From a bacterium (GTDB lineage: Bacteria; Planctomycetota; Planctomycetia; Pirellulales; Pirellulaceae), in contig JAUIGN010000016.1 of NCBI GenBank assembly GCA_030430075.1, positions 1 through 64,000 of the forward strand: 64,000 nt of DNA. The letters run 5' to 3'. Positions within the stretch are counted from its first letter, which is position 1; every line of letters starts with the position of its first letter. Made by a program: the position numbers and the translations under genes. Shown one piece after another: positions 1 through 8,669 of the stretch. A model generated the notes under the pieces. The model did no database searches. It was not told where the DNA came from and worked only from the letters and a program-made list of their open reading frames with translations.

Positions 1-281
1 CTCCAAACCTGACCAAATCGCTAAGCAAACGCAGCGATGCTGAGTTGTTCTGGATTGTGAAGAACGGCATTCGCATGACAGGAATGCCGGCCCTTGGCCC
101 GACGCATACCGATGATGACATCTGGAAAATCGTCAGCTTTGTTCGTAGCCTGCCGGAGCTTTCGGACGAGCAAAAAGGCCAACTCAGGGAAACGCTAGGA
201 TCAGGTCACGAACACGGCGATTCCGAGCACAAGTCTGAGTCTCAGCATCACCAAGACCATTCTAACGGCCATGCCCATTAA
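1..281 (+). CDS. C-type cytochrome, C-terminal part (5' end outside window)
   Basis: The reading frame is open from base 3, so the gene starts before the window. The visible part carries the methionine heme-ligand motif GMPALGPTH, then DDIWKIVSFVRSLPELS, the usual last helix of a class I cytochrome c domain. The CxxCH heme site must lie upstream and is not seen. The protein ends in a histidine-rich tail (HEHGDSEHKSE, HHQDHSNGHAH), which could bind metal. Such small periplasmic cytochromes occur in respiratory and metal-resistance loci, so it may be cargo of the integrated element. Its last 20 bases overlap the convergent downstream gene. Confidence 0.7.
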   Translation, partial: PNLTKSLSKRSDAELFWIVKNGIRMTGMPALGPTHTDDDIWKIVSFVRSLPELSDEQKGQLRETLGSGHEHGDSEHKSESQHHQDHSNGHAH

Positions 282-984
282 CAGTCGCAACGCGTGTTTG
301 GTCCGGCGGAACGGCAACCGGAGATTGCCTCACCCTCTCCTCAAATGGTCGAACCACTCGTCTTCGTAGTGGCAGGATTTCATGCGGCAGTTGTTTGCGT
401 CCCGCAACTTTGCGTACACGATTGACTTCACGCAGCAGCATCAGCAATTGACGACGAACGGGAGCGTAGGGAGCGATCGGTAATTCATAAAATGCTTTCG
501 CCAATCTGTCCGGCGAATCCCGCAACGCTCGCTCGGAAAACCACGCTCGCAGGTCAAGATACTGATCACGATCAATTTCAACGTGAGCGTGCCACCTGTC
601 GTCATTGCTGCCGTCTTTGTTTCGCCCACCCGGTTTGTAACTGATGGAGTATCCCCCGTATCGAATGGGAACGCGGCGAATGTCACGAATCAGATTCGAT
701 TCTTCATCGAAGAAGCGATGTTCACCCTTCGTCGCCAGAATGACGAACGTTGATTCATGACGAATGTATTGCAGGTTTGATCGTCCAGCTTTCTTACGCC
801 GGGCACGAGTCGATTCGCTGACGTTGATGCGGTACTTGTCGATGAGCTTCTCGTCGACATGCTCTGGACGCTTGCCGTCGGGAACTCGGCCCTTCACGTA
901 CAACCAGTAGCCGTGCCGCAAGTAGCAACAAGCAATCTGCTGAACGAATCCTTCCACCGATGTTGTCACAGCTCGATACTGCAT
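262..984 (-). CDS. Conserved-looking basic protein of unknown function (MQYRAV type)
   Basis: The protein has about 240 residues and starts at MQYRAVTTSVEGFVQQ. I chose this ATG because the open frame upstream (984-1233) has no coding character. It is rich in Arg and Lys (for example STRARRKKAGRSN and RRRVVRPFEERVRQ), with an alternating strand/helix pattern and no signal peptide or membrane span, which suggests nucleic-acid binding. I do not recognise a named domain. My impression is that similar proteins recur in planctomycetes, but I cannot check this. It follows a long structured noncoding tract on the same strand that includes a group II intron domain V-like hairpin. Its stop codon lies inside the convergent cytochrome gene, so the native 3' end may have been lost. 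Confidence 0.6.
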   Translation of the reverse strand: MQYRAVTTSVEGFVQQIACCYLRHGYWLYVKGRVPDGKRPEHVDEKLIDKYRINVSESTRARRKKAGRSNLQYIRHESTFVILATKGEHRFFDEESNLIRDIRRVPIRYGGYSISYKPGGRNKDGSNDDRWHAHVEIDRDQYLDLRAWFSERALRDSPDRLAKAFYELPIAPYAPVRRQLLMLLREVNRVRKVAGRKQLPHEILPLRRRVVRPFEERVRQSPVAVPPDQTRVATVNGHGR

Positions 985-2584
985 TGAGCTTCCGTGCTCC
1001 AAAAAACTAGCAAGCAAAATGGTGGAACCTGTTTTGCGACCAAATTGGTGCGCACGGCACAGGTTCCCAAAGCCGCTGGAAATGAAAAACGCTGGCGGAA
1101 TGCCTGCGGTGCTGCCACTCTGTAAAGACCAAGCAGGTCCGCTCACAGAGGGCAGAAACACCACAGCAGGGTTCCATGCTGGCGCGTCACTACATTCATG
1201 TATTGTGCCACGCCAATGCATACTACCCTTCACGCAAACAACCTCACAGCAGAACCATCAACGTGTAGACGCACGTCTGGTACCGCTGCTGAGTCATCGC
1301 CACAGAAGACCAGTGCTCCCGCACAAGTCTTGTGTGACCGCTTGCGTCCTTCCAAGAACTGCCGACTGAAATCTTTTCAGTCGACAGCACAGCATCATTG
1401 ACAGAAAAACTGCCCGTCAGCCCTTTCGTCGTGGCAAAGTCATCGGCACCACCCGACAACGCCAACGAGACTGCACTGCCTTGCACAGCCATCGCTCAAG
1501 TCGCACAGCAGGCTCCCGCCTGAAGGCAACTCGACTTCTAATCAGGCCACACTCCCACTCTACGGCGTTTGAAACACTTGACTGACCATGCCAAGCACCG
1601 GTAACCACACCGGCTGCCATAGAGCTTCCTGCGTTAGCTATTCCCTTCACCTTGCAGCTCACGTCGCTATCCCGTGTGACCGGGAGGGGATTTGGCTGTA
1701 TGTCCAGTTCGCCAGAACCGGCATAGTTTCGATTGCAGGTCGCAATTTGCATTGCCGCAATCATTTCTGAGGGCCGAACGTAGAAGCACCCTCTTACCCA
1801 CCAGCCAAAGCCGTTCGCAATTCGGCTCCGTCTTCTGCAAAGTTCACCGGCAAGCCCTCGCGGGCCTTTCGTAGTTGAGCTATTCGCGGTCGCTGGATTT
1901 GCCAACGATCCCCGCAGTAAGTCGCCTGCGGTTCGGTCTGTCGCCAGACTCGAAACTCCCCACGCCGGACAGGTTGAACGAGGTCGGTGACCTCGGACCC
2001 CCTGTACAGGATTACGCATCGTTGATGTCAGAAATTCTTTCATCTCAAATACCTCACCTGTTTTGGAAAATAGCGGCCTTGAGAACGTCTCAAGGAATTT
2101 CCGCATCGCCCTCGTTTGTCCGGGGCGCGTGAGTCTTCAGTGAAGCACCCGCGTTGTTCCCCAAACGAGCTATCGGATCGAATCGTCGGATTACTCGGTC
2201 TACGCATTTACTGACGTACGAATGTCAGCAGTCGAGACCGGATTACTCGACGAAGCCTCCGTCGAACCGGACAAGCACCTCTCGATGCATCCGGCTCTAC
2301 GGGCCAATCGCGTCGTTGGAGGTTAACCCAACGCCCTTAGCCTCAGTGGTGAGCTGAGGTTTACCGGGTGCGATTGCCTGTCAACGTCTGTCATGCGTGC
2401 CACCGCTTGCGAACTGAATTCGCAGTCCGCTCGCAGCAGCGCGTTTGACGTACAAAACAGCCGTGGAAGAGAGTCCGATTCTCGACCACGTTTGTCTCAA
2501 TACCGTACAAGTCGGTAAAAGCAAGACTCGCCTAGAACTAGACGTGTTTTGTATCCCGACAGTTTTCGTGTTAGTTCTTGTCGC
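985..2584 (-). other. Long hairpin-rich noncoding tract upstream of the MQYRAV-type gene
   Basis: About 1.6 kb without a convincing gene. A 229-codon open frame on the minus strand (1417-2106) has odd composition and no recognisable motif, so I did not call it. Perfect short hairpins are frequent: CGAGGTC/GACCTCG at 1979-1995, CCTTGAGA/TCTCAAGG at 2077-2095, CGTTGG/CCAACG and CTCAG/CTGAG near 2311-2358, and TGCGAA/TTCGCA near 2408-2424. A group II intron domain V-like hairpin sits at 2264-2297. The tract may be a structured RNA, a decayed intron, or the leader of the downstream gene. Confidence 0.45.
2264..2297 (-). ncRNA. Group II intron domain V-like hairpin
   Basis: Read on the minus strand, these 34 bases fold as group II intron domain V does. 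The lower helix is 9 bp (GAGCCGGAU with GUCCGGUUC, including the usual G-U as third pair). There is a two-base bulge (UU) on the 3' side, a 5-bp upper helix (GCAUC with GGUGC) and a GAGA (GNRA) tetraloop. The AGC triad sits at positions 2-4, where the catalytic triad belongs. A possible domain VI helix (GUCGAG/CUCGAC) follows within 40 bases. No reverse transcriptase/maturase gene is near, and the 5' part of an intron would overlap the exonuclease gene, so this is a remnant or a different RNA reusing domain V. Confidence 0.5.
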
Positions 2585-3220
2585 ATGAACAGCAACTACC
2601 CGGATGAACGCATGGTGTTTGTCGACTTGGAAACGGCGGGACTTGATCCTTGGCGACCAATCATCCAGATCGCCGCGATTGCCGTTGATTGCAACTTGCG
2701 AGAACTGGAGCGTTTTGAGGCAAAGCTCAAATTCAACAGCAAATTCGCTGACGCAAAGTCACTTCGCAAGGCAAGCTATTCGCGGGACCTTTGGGAACAA
2801 GAAGCTCAGCCGTCAATTCAAGTGATGAAGCAATTCTCAGAATTACTGCGACGTCACGCGACTGTCGATCAGATTTCATCGAAAGGCGTGCCATTTTCCG
2901 TTGCTCAGCTTGTGGCACATAATGGAGCATTTGACGGAGCTTTCCTACGTGCGTGGTACGACCGCTTCGACGAGTTCCTTCCAGCGTCCCCACGAGTATT
3001 TTGCACGTTGCAACGAGCACTCTGGTTGTTTCAAGAAGACAAGTCACTAACGCCGCCACCGGACTTTGCGCTGCGGACACTGTGCCACTACTTCGGCGTA
3101 TCTCTCAAGGCGAGTGAAGCCCATGAAGCATTGAACGATGTTCGAGCAACCGTCGATTTGTATCGAGCCATATCGGAACATCGCCAAAACATGCAGCAGC
3201 TATTGGTTGCCTGTGGATAA
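2585..3220 (+). CDS. DnaQ-like 3'-5' exonuclease (DEDDh family)
   Basis: The protein has 211 residues. Exonuclease motif I is VDLETAGLDPW (D14, E16), motif II is the HNGAFDGAFL stretch, and motif III is the HEALNDVRATVDLY stretch with its His and Asp. These supply the two-metal DEDDh site used by DnaQ/epsilon-type enzymes. It removes nucleotides from 3' DNA or RNA ends. It is a stand-alone exonuclease with no polymerase domain. I chose the ATG at 2585; a second ATG 27 bases later would still keep motif I. It lies next to the replication genes of the integrated element, so a role in element replication or repair is plausible but inferred. Confidence 0.8.
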   Translation: MNSNYPDERMVFVDLETAGLDPWRPIIQIAAIAVDCNLRELERFEAKLKFNSKFADAKSLRKASYSRDLWEQEAQPSIQVMKQFSELLRRHATVDQISSKGVPFSVAQLVAHNGAFDGAFLRAWYDRFDEFLPASPRVFCTLQRALWLFQEDKSLTPPPDFALRTLCHYFGVSLKASEAHEALNDVRATVDLYRAISEHRQNMQQLLVACG

Positions 3221-3244
3221 CCTTGCAAGTTGCACATGCCTGCA

Positions 3245-3328
3245 CGTGTCTGCTGCGTCACCAATTCAAAGCCGAATACGTGTCGCTTGCGTCACCTTAA
3301 TTCCAAGATGCGTGTCGCTCGCGTCACC
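3245..3328. repeat. Three 18-bp direct repeats (iteron-like), possible replication origin
   Basis: Copies at 3245-3262, 3279-3296 and 3311-3328 share the form CGTGTCGCTYGCGTCACC; the first copy differs at a few central bases. Start-to-start distances are 34 and 32 bp, close to three helical turns, so the repeats would face the same side of the DNA. They lie just beyond the 3' end of the RepA-like gene. This arrangement resembles iterons bound by plasmid initiator proteins, which is inference. Confidence 0.5.
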
Positions 3329-3460
3329 TTCACCGAGACGTTCGGACCAACAACTCCGTAGGATCGTTGAATATCTCGCAGCGATGGTCGCTGCGCCAAA
3401 GTACTGAGTACAAAGATCACTTGAAAGCAAATCGAATTGCTTTTGGAAGGGATTCATTCT

Positions 3461-4693
3461 TCAAGTGTCACTGCCCGAGATTCCACCGAGCACTTCCGTG
3501 ACGATTTCGCCAACAGGAGTTGGTGAGGCAGCTTGCCCTTGCCGCTTTTCACGGTTCTCCGAATGCCTAAGTTCCTGCCACCAATCCGGCGGTGTGCGTT
3601 TCCCCTGAGCCGCCAGTTGCACGTTGTCCACAAAGTAGGCTTGTGGGCTTCTGCGAAAGAACTTCTTCCCCTTGCGTTCCATTGCGGCCAGAGTGATGTC
3701 CGCCCATTCCTGCACCAACACCGGGTCAAAGTCGCGAATGAATCGGCGGATGGACGGCTCTTCGAGACCAATCGCCGCCAAGGGTTCATACAGCGGCGAT
3801 GAAGACAGATCCTTCGAGAGTCGAAATTCCGCTCTTGTCGCGAAATATGCACCTCGCTCGACGGTCACGGTATACCGGCCGCCACGCTTTCCCGTGATGA
3901 ACTGGTTTGAAGGCTTGATGATTCCGGAATCCACCAGACGGGCCAGCGTTTTCTTGCATTTCTGCCGAAGCGTTTTGGTGGGCAGTGATTCACTAAACCC
4001 GAGGACATGCACTGCGAGGTGGCGCAACTCAAATCTGGCAACTGTTAGCCGTTTCGAGAGCATCTTTTGCAGGAGCAGGAACAAGCGACGCGATGCACAG
4101 TCCAACGAACGATAGACATCCAAGTCGAACCGGAACTGTTGACTGCCTGCCATGCAGAACTCAAAGAAAATTGGGTCCCACGCGATTCTCCACGCCCGCG
4201 ACGAACGAGTGTCAACTGGCAGGCTGTAGCTGAGGAATCCGAATCCAACGTTTCGATGTTCACCACGAACCGGATCGTAGAACGCATCATTGCTGTAGCT
4301 TACCGTTGCTAGCCGTTCCAGCGATTCGGCGAACTTCTGGTATTGCCGACCGCCTCGTTTGCTGTGCTGGTCGATACACCCGAGTTGCCGAAGACAGTAG
4401 TGTGGAGTAGCGAATAGTTCTGCCGTAGGTTTTCGCTGGCAGCAGGTGAGGGCCAACAGCCCCCACAGATAAAACTCATCACTGGCGGAAAGGCCAAGCG
4501 GGGCAGCCACACGGACTTGAGCCTTCCGCTGATGGCGATTGCGATCGGTGTAGAAATACTCATTGAAATGGACAAGATTGTCAGAAAGCGACGTTCTTGA
4601 ATCGAGAGGGCACAGGGCGTGTTCAACGATCGACAGTTCGCCCATGCCGACTGGAACACTCTTGGTTTTCTTTCTTCGCTTCGGACTGCCCAT
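3461..4693 (-). CDS. RepA-like plasmid replication initiator
   Basis: A 410-residue basic protein that resembles plasmid RepA/TrfA-type initiators found in planctomycete elements. An N-terminal region (FYTDRNRHQRKAQVRVAAP, ASDEFYLWGLLALTC) is followed by two winged-helix-like segments, including SLDCASRRLFLLLQKMLSKR and LRQKCKKTLARLVDSGIIK. Such proteins bind iterons and open the origin. The gene is transcribed away from parA/parB, with 440 bp between them, and the iteron-like repeats lie just past its stop codon. The family call rests on fold-like pattern and context; I see no diagnostic short motif. Confidence 0.65.
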   Translation of the reverse strand: MGSPKRRKKTKSVPVGMGELSIVEHALCPLDSRTSLSDNLVHFNEYFYTDRNRHQRKAQVRVAAPLGLSASDEFYLWGLLALTCCQRKPTAELFATPHYCLRQLGCIDQHSKRGGRQYQKFAESLERLATVSYSNDAFYDPVRGEHRNVGFGFLSYSLPVDTRSSRAWRIAWDPIFFEFCMAGSQQFRFDLDVYRSLDCASRRLFLLLQKMLSKRLTVARFELRHLAVHVLGFSESLPTKTLRQKCKKTLARLVDSGIIKPSNQFITGKRGGRYTVTVERGAYFATRAEFRLSKDLSSSPLYEPLAAIGLEEPSIRRFIRDFDPVLVQEWADITLAAMERKGKKFFRRSPQAYFVDNVQLAAQGKRTPPDWWQELRHSENREKRQGQAASPTPVGEIVTEVLGGISGSDT

Positions 4694-5134
4694 ACTTACT
4701 TTAAGTGAATTGAATTTGTCTCAAAGTAGGTGAGGGGAGTCAGCGGCGCAAGTAGAAATCGACTTCATATACGCTTATCAATGAGCAGCGGATTCGATGC
4801 GTGTACGCCGCGTCACTCAACAACGGCCATGCGGTTCGTTTCGCCGAAGAGAGAAATCTGAGTCGGTGAACACGAGCGAAAGGCAAGGGGGCAATTGCAA
4901 ACCAACAACCTTCAACCCCATACACGCTTGATTGCTCTTAAATCTCAGGGGGTTACGCTGAATTGCAAATTGCATTCGCGTTGAAACGAAAACCGCCGAG
5001 GACTTATCGGTCGATTCGATTCCCAGATTGGTCATGCGAAAGTTCTTGACGGCCTTCAAAGAGTCGTGCCAGCATTCCGTTAGAGATTTCGGACACTTGC
5101 CCGGAATTGCAAATTGCAATTTTCACGGAGGAAC
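4694..5134. promoter_or_regulatory. Divergent rep/par control region with ATTGCAA heptads
   Basis: A 441-bp gap between the divergent rep and parA genes. Tandem heptads ATTGCAA occur at 4962-4976 (second copy ending in T) and again at 5106-5120, directly upstream of the parA ribosome binding site GGAGG (5127-5131). A single copy lies at 4893-4899. The position suits operators or centromere-like sites bound by the Par proteins, with the proximal copy placed to control parA. No other gene is seen in this gap. Confidence 0.45.
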
Positions 5135-5944
5135 ATGGCAACGACGTTTTGCCTCATCAATCAGAAAGGCGGTTGCGGCAAAAGTTCGACCTGCTTTCAT
5201 CTTGCGGGAGCGTTTGCCGAACTCGGTATGAATGTGCTGCTGCTGGATATGGACCCGCAAGGTTCACTCAGCCAAGGCTTTCTTGGTTCCGAATTCGTGG
5301 AGTCGCTGAACAGCAAGCAGACAATGGCCATGTTGTTTGATGAAGGCAGCTTCTTCGATTCCCGCGATGGCCTGCTTCACCCCACGCTATTCGACGGTAT
5401 CACGATCTGTCCTGCGAACCAGACGCTTGCACCATTCAACGCTCCTGAACCGGAGAAGACCGGTATGTTGCAGTTCGCAATCCGGGAGTTTCTTGAGGAA
5501 CAATCAGACTTCGATGTCGTGCTCATTGACTGTCCGCCAAACCTCTATCGCTGTAGCTGGACTTCGATGGTTGCCGCCGACTACGTGCTGATTCCAGTGC
5601 CGCCAGAAGACTTCGGCACACAGGGCCTTCGTGCCGTGCATCAATGTGTTCAGCAGGCACGACAACTGAATCCCAACCTTCGCCGATTGGGGCACCTGAT
5701 AACTCGCTGCGACAATCGCTTGCTGGTTCATCGCATGTATGAGCAAAAGCTGCGAGAAATGTACCAAGAGATGGTCATGGAGACCGTGATCTCGGAAGCG
5801 TCGGCATTCAAGGTCGCTCTGACACGTCGACGTCCAGTGCAGTTTCATGAACCACACTCGAAGGCCGCAAAATTGACTCTTTCTCTGGCTCGTGAGATTC
5901 TTGACCGAATCAGTATGGATGAACGCAAACGTAGGGTCGCGTAG
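5135..5944 (+). CDS. parA: ParA-type partition ATPase
   Basis: The protein has 269 residues. The deviant Walker A motif KGGCGKSST lies at residues 11-19 after FCLINQ, a Walker A'-like segment is LLLDMDPQGSLSQGF, and Walker B is VVLIDCPPN. There is no N-terminal DNA-binding extension, as in small type Ib or chromosomal ParA proteins. It uses ATP-dependent binding to the nucleoid to segregate its replicon with ParB. The start at 5135 follows GGAGG at 5127-5131 with short spacing. parB begins 3 bp after its stop, so the two form an operon. The heptad repeats upstream may serve for autoregulation. Confidence 0.9.
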   Translation: MATTFCLINQKGGCGKSSTCFHLAGAFAELGMNVLLLDMDPQGSLSQGFLGSEFVESLNSKQTMAMLFDEGSFFDSRDGLLHPTLFDGITICPANQTLAPFNAPEPEKTGMLQFAIREFLEEQSDFDVVLIDCPPNLYRCSWTSMVAADYVLIPVPPEDFGTQGLRAVHQCVQQARQLNPNLRRLGHLITRCDNRLLVHRMYEQKLREMYQEMVMETVISEASAFKVALTRRRPVQFHEPHSKAAKLTLSLAREILDRISMDERKRRVA

Positions 5945-5947
5945 CAC

Positions 5948-6856
5948 ATGGCAAGCACAAGGAATGCACTCGAAGAAGTCAGTTTGAATGTCGATGAATC
6001 AATGGGCCAGCGTCGCAACGCACGCAAGACGCAACTGAGTCCGGTCTCATCAGCGAAAGATATTGGCCGAAGGCCGCTTCGCGATTACGGCAAGGTCGAG
6101 GTCAATCGCATCATCGCCGATCCGCACCAGCCAAGAAACGAATTTGACGAGGGTGAAATTGAACGCCTTGCCGGAAGCATTCGTGCCCACGGTCAACTCC
6201 ACCCGATTCGTGTTCGCTGGGATGAGTCCATTGAAAAGTGGGTCATCGTCACGGGCGAACAACGCTGGCGTGCAACTGTTTCTGCGGGGCTCCCCGCCAT
6301 TGACTGCTATTTCGTCGAAGGCGAAGTGAGCGAAAGTGAATTGCGAGAACAACAACTCGTGGAGAACCTCCTGCGTACAGACCTAAAGCCGATGGAAGAA
6401 GCGAGAGCAATCCAATCGCTGATGGAATTGAACGACTGGAATGGCAAGCAGGTGGCCCAAGCTCTTCGCGTGACTACGTCACGGATTAGTCGTTCGCTTG
6501 CTTTGCTTGATCTTCCTCCTGAGATTCAGCAGCAGGTCGATGCCGGCACTTTGCCGAAATCGTCGGCCTACGAAATCAGCAAACTCGATAATTCGGAGCA
6601 GCAAACCAAGGTAGCAACGCAGGCAGCTTCGGGTGAACTGTCGCACTCGCAAACCGTCAGACAGATCAAACAGCGACGCGGAAAGAAGTCGGCCAAACCG
6701 CGAAGCGGAATTCATCAGGTCTTCCAGTCCGAGCGTGGCCTCAAAGTGACCGTCACCGCTCCAACAAAAGTGAACTACCACGAAGTGGAGCTTGCACTCA
6801 CCGAAGCACTGGAAGAAGTTCGGCACCGGATCAAGAACAATATCAAGATCATGTAG
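5948..6856 (+). CDS. parB: ParB-type centromere-binding protein/CTPase
   Basis: The protein has 302 residues. The N-terminal ParB/Srx domain includes RIIADPHQPRNEF, then the sites for CTP binding GEQRWRA and ENLLRTDLKP. An HTH follows (LMELNDWNGKQVAQALRVTTSRISRSLALLDLP), and the C-terminal region is basic. ParB loads at parS sites, spreads, and stimulates ParA. The start is 3 bp after parA. The order in this part of the element is rep (divergent), parA, parB, as in low-copy plasmids. Confidence 0.9.
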   Translation: MASTRNALEEVSLNVDESMGQRRNARKTQLSPVSSAKDIGRRPLRDYGKVEVNRIIADPHQPRNEFDEGEIERLAGSIRAHGQLHPIRVRWDESIEKWVIVTGEQRWRATVSAGLPAIDCYFVEGEVSESELREQQLVENLLRTDLKPMEEARAIQSLMELNDWNGKQVAQALRVTTSRISRSLALLDLPPEIQQQVDAGTLPKSSAYEISKLDNSEQQTKVATQAASGELSHSQTVRQIKQRRGKKSAKPRSGIHQVFQSERGLKVTVTAPTKVNYHEVELALTEALEEVRHRIKNNIKIM

Positions 6857-6871
6857 CTCCGCTTTCCCCGA

Positions 6872-8353
6872 CTACTTCATGTGGCGAACCTTCAAGTGCG
6901 GAGCCAGCTTCGGACGGATTCTCCACTCAGGAACCCTCTTGTCCTCGTCGCGACTGTATCCCTCATAGTGGACGTTGTAGTAGAGCCCCGGCTTACCACC
7001 GTAACTCGGTACTGTCGCAAGAATGACAGCGTCATACCAAACTTCATCGCTGTCTGGTCTGAGAGCGGCTACGCGTGTTCCCGGCTTCTGCTTTTCCGTG
7101 TGGAGCATTGAGCCAACGATGGTGTCCGCACCCGGCGGATTGGTAACAATTTCCTCCACCAGTTCGCTCCCTGCGAAGTACTGTGTAACCTGATGAATCT
7201 TTTCGCGCTTAATGTGCTGCTTGAGCCGGTCGATCTTGAAAATGCTTACGCTCTCAACTGAGCAAGCGAGCAACCACCGCCCGTCAGGCGAAAATTTGAC
7301 CAGCTTCAAAGTCGGGCGTCCCACGCCATCGTCATCTTTCCCTTTTCTCGGCCCCCTCGCTGCTTCCAGCGTCGCAATGCGATTGCCATTTGTTGTGTTC
7401 CACAGATGAATACAACTGTCGCTGCCAACCGAGGCAAGCACCTTTCCGTTGGGGCTAAACGCAACGCCTTCAATCCGCCATTGCACGGACCCGTTGTCCG
7501 CTGAAGATTTCCTGTTCAACCCTTCCTTGAACGCGTACGTCACTTTGCCCGTTGATGGACTCCACATCGCAATCGCACCGTAGCTTCTGTCAGAGCGGCC
7601 CCAGATTTCGGTCGTGCCGGGGCGAAACACTGAGTGGCAGAACCCACTCGGTGATATGGTGACCTTCCGGCCGGTCTTCAGATTCCAGTAGTAGCAGTCT
7701 GCAACGATGTGCTGTCGGTTGGCTCCGCTTTCGAGGCTCACGAGATCGATGACCTTGTCGATTGGATATTCACTCTGCAATTCACCCGACGCGGAAAAAT
7801 GAGCCAGTGCCTTGCTTTGCCGAACAACGATGCTGCCGTTTGGTCCCCAGCAAAAACCGCTCTTTAGCTCATTCGCCCAAGACGCGTCCTTCAGCAATTC
7901 GACTTTGGAATCTTCGCCGGACTCTGCGTCCCACAGGAGTAAATGGGAATCGTCTAATGCTGCAATTGACTTCCCGTCTGGCGTGAATCGAATGACCTTG
8001 TGAGCACCTACCTCGATCCACTTCAGAAACCGCAGACTCTCCACGTCCCAAATCCCAATGCCTGAGCCTTCGGGAACATCCTTGCACACGACGGAATTCT
8101 CGTCATTGCCGTGTCGTTCCCAGACACTCTTGCGATTTGCCAACGACACCGCCAGCCGCTTCCCGTCCGGCGAAAAACAGACCGGCGAATAGGGCCGCTT
8201 GTAGTCCGCCCCGCCGCCAACGTTTCGCAATTCCAAGTGCCACAGCTCACGTTCTTTTACTTCATCCGCCCGGATCGTGCCCGCCACAACCGCACAGGCG
8301 GCAAACACGATCAAACCAACTCGGACTGGTAGTTCTCGCCGTATGCACATCAA
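6872..8353 (-). CDS. Secreted WD40 protein with C-terminal Tudor-knot/chromo-barrel-like domain
   Basis: The protein has 493 residues. A signal peptide (RVGLIVFAACAVVAGTIRADE) is followed by WD40-type blades marked by FSPDGKRLAV, FTPDGKSIAALD, FSPNGKVLASVGSD, IHLWNTTNGN and FSPDGRWLLA. Residues 425-482 do not fit a WD40 blade. They read WYDAVILATV, then YYNVHYEGYSRDEDKRVPEW, then RI, close to the pattern of the Tudor-knot/MRG chromo barrel (W-x-A-x-V, Y-x-V-H-Y-x-G-[WY], [WV]-x-P-x-R-[IL]). WD40 propellers are protein scaffolds, so an exported binding protein is likely. It converges with parB at only 15 bp. Confidence 0.75.
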   Translation of the reverse strand: MMCIRRELPVRVGLIVFAACAVVAGTIRADEVKERELWHLELRNVGGGADYKRPYSPVCFSPDGKRLAVSLANRKSVWERHGNDENSVVCKDVPEGSGIGIWDVESLRFLKWIEVGAHKVIRFTPDGKSIAALDDSHLLLWDAESGEDSKVELLKDASWANELKSGFCWGPNGSIVVRQSKALAHFSASGELQSEYPIDKVIDLVSLESGANRQHIVADCYYWNLKTGRKVTISPSGFCHSVFRPGTTEIWGRSDRSYGAIAMWSPSTGKVTYAFKEGLNRKSSADNGSVQWRIEGVAFSPNGKVLASVGSDSCIHLWNTTNGNRIATLEAARGPRKGKDDDGVGRPTLKLVKFSPDGRWLLACSVESVSIFKIDRLKQHIKREKIHQVTQYFAGSELVEEIVTNPPGADTIVGSMLHTEKQKPGTRVAALRPDSDEVWYDAVILATVPSYGGKPGLYYNVHYEGYSRDEDKRVPEWRIRPKLAPHLKVRHMK

Positions 8354-8669
8354 ATCAATCTCACAGTGAATACCGTTGGGGGGTGTCTGCGGCTTTCTAT
8401 TCTGACCGTTTCAGTCGCGAATCACCACTCCCAATCAGTCGCACTCAACGCTAAGCGAAGTGGTTGGGCCTGTCTGTGGCATTTCCAATCGTGCCACAGC
8501 GGTCAAGGTCCGTTCGTCCCGCCGCTTTGCTCTGGTCCTCACTGCTGCTTTCGCTTCGCGAAAGGCTCCACCTTGACCTGCTGCGTCCGGTTCGGGGTGG
8601 CCGCCGACAGGCCGACTGAAAAACAGATTGCTGCAATGTCGGATGCAGCGAATGCAGAGGAACGAAACG
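8354..8669. other. Intergenic region, WD40 gene to ardC remnant
   Basis: A 316-bp gap upstream of both flanking genes, which diverge from it. Open frames here have no family signature. An AGAGG ribosome binding site at 8656-8660 serves the ardC-like start at 8670. I see no convincing promoter or repeat. Confidence 0.4.

Noticed and set aside
1417..2106. A 229-codon open frame on the minus strand
   Set aside because: Composition is unlike the neighbouring proteins, there is no motif or ribosome binding site, and the frame crosses several perfect hairpins; treated as part of a noncoding tract.
3245..3328. CRISPR array
   Set aside because: Only three imperfect 18-bp repeats with 14-16 bp between them and no cas genes; iterons fit better.
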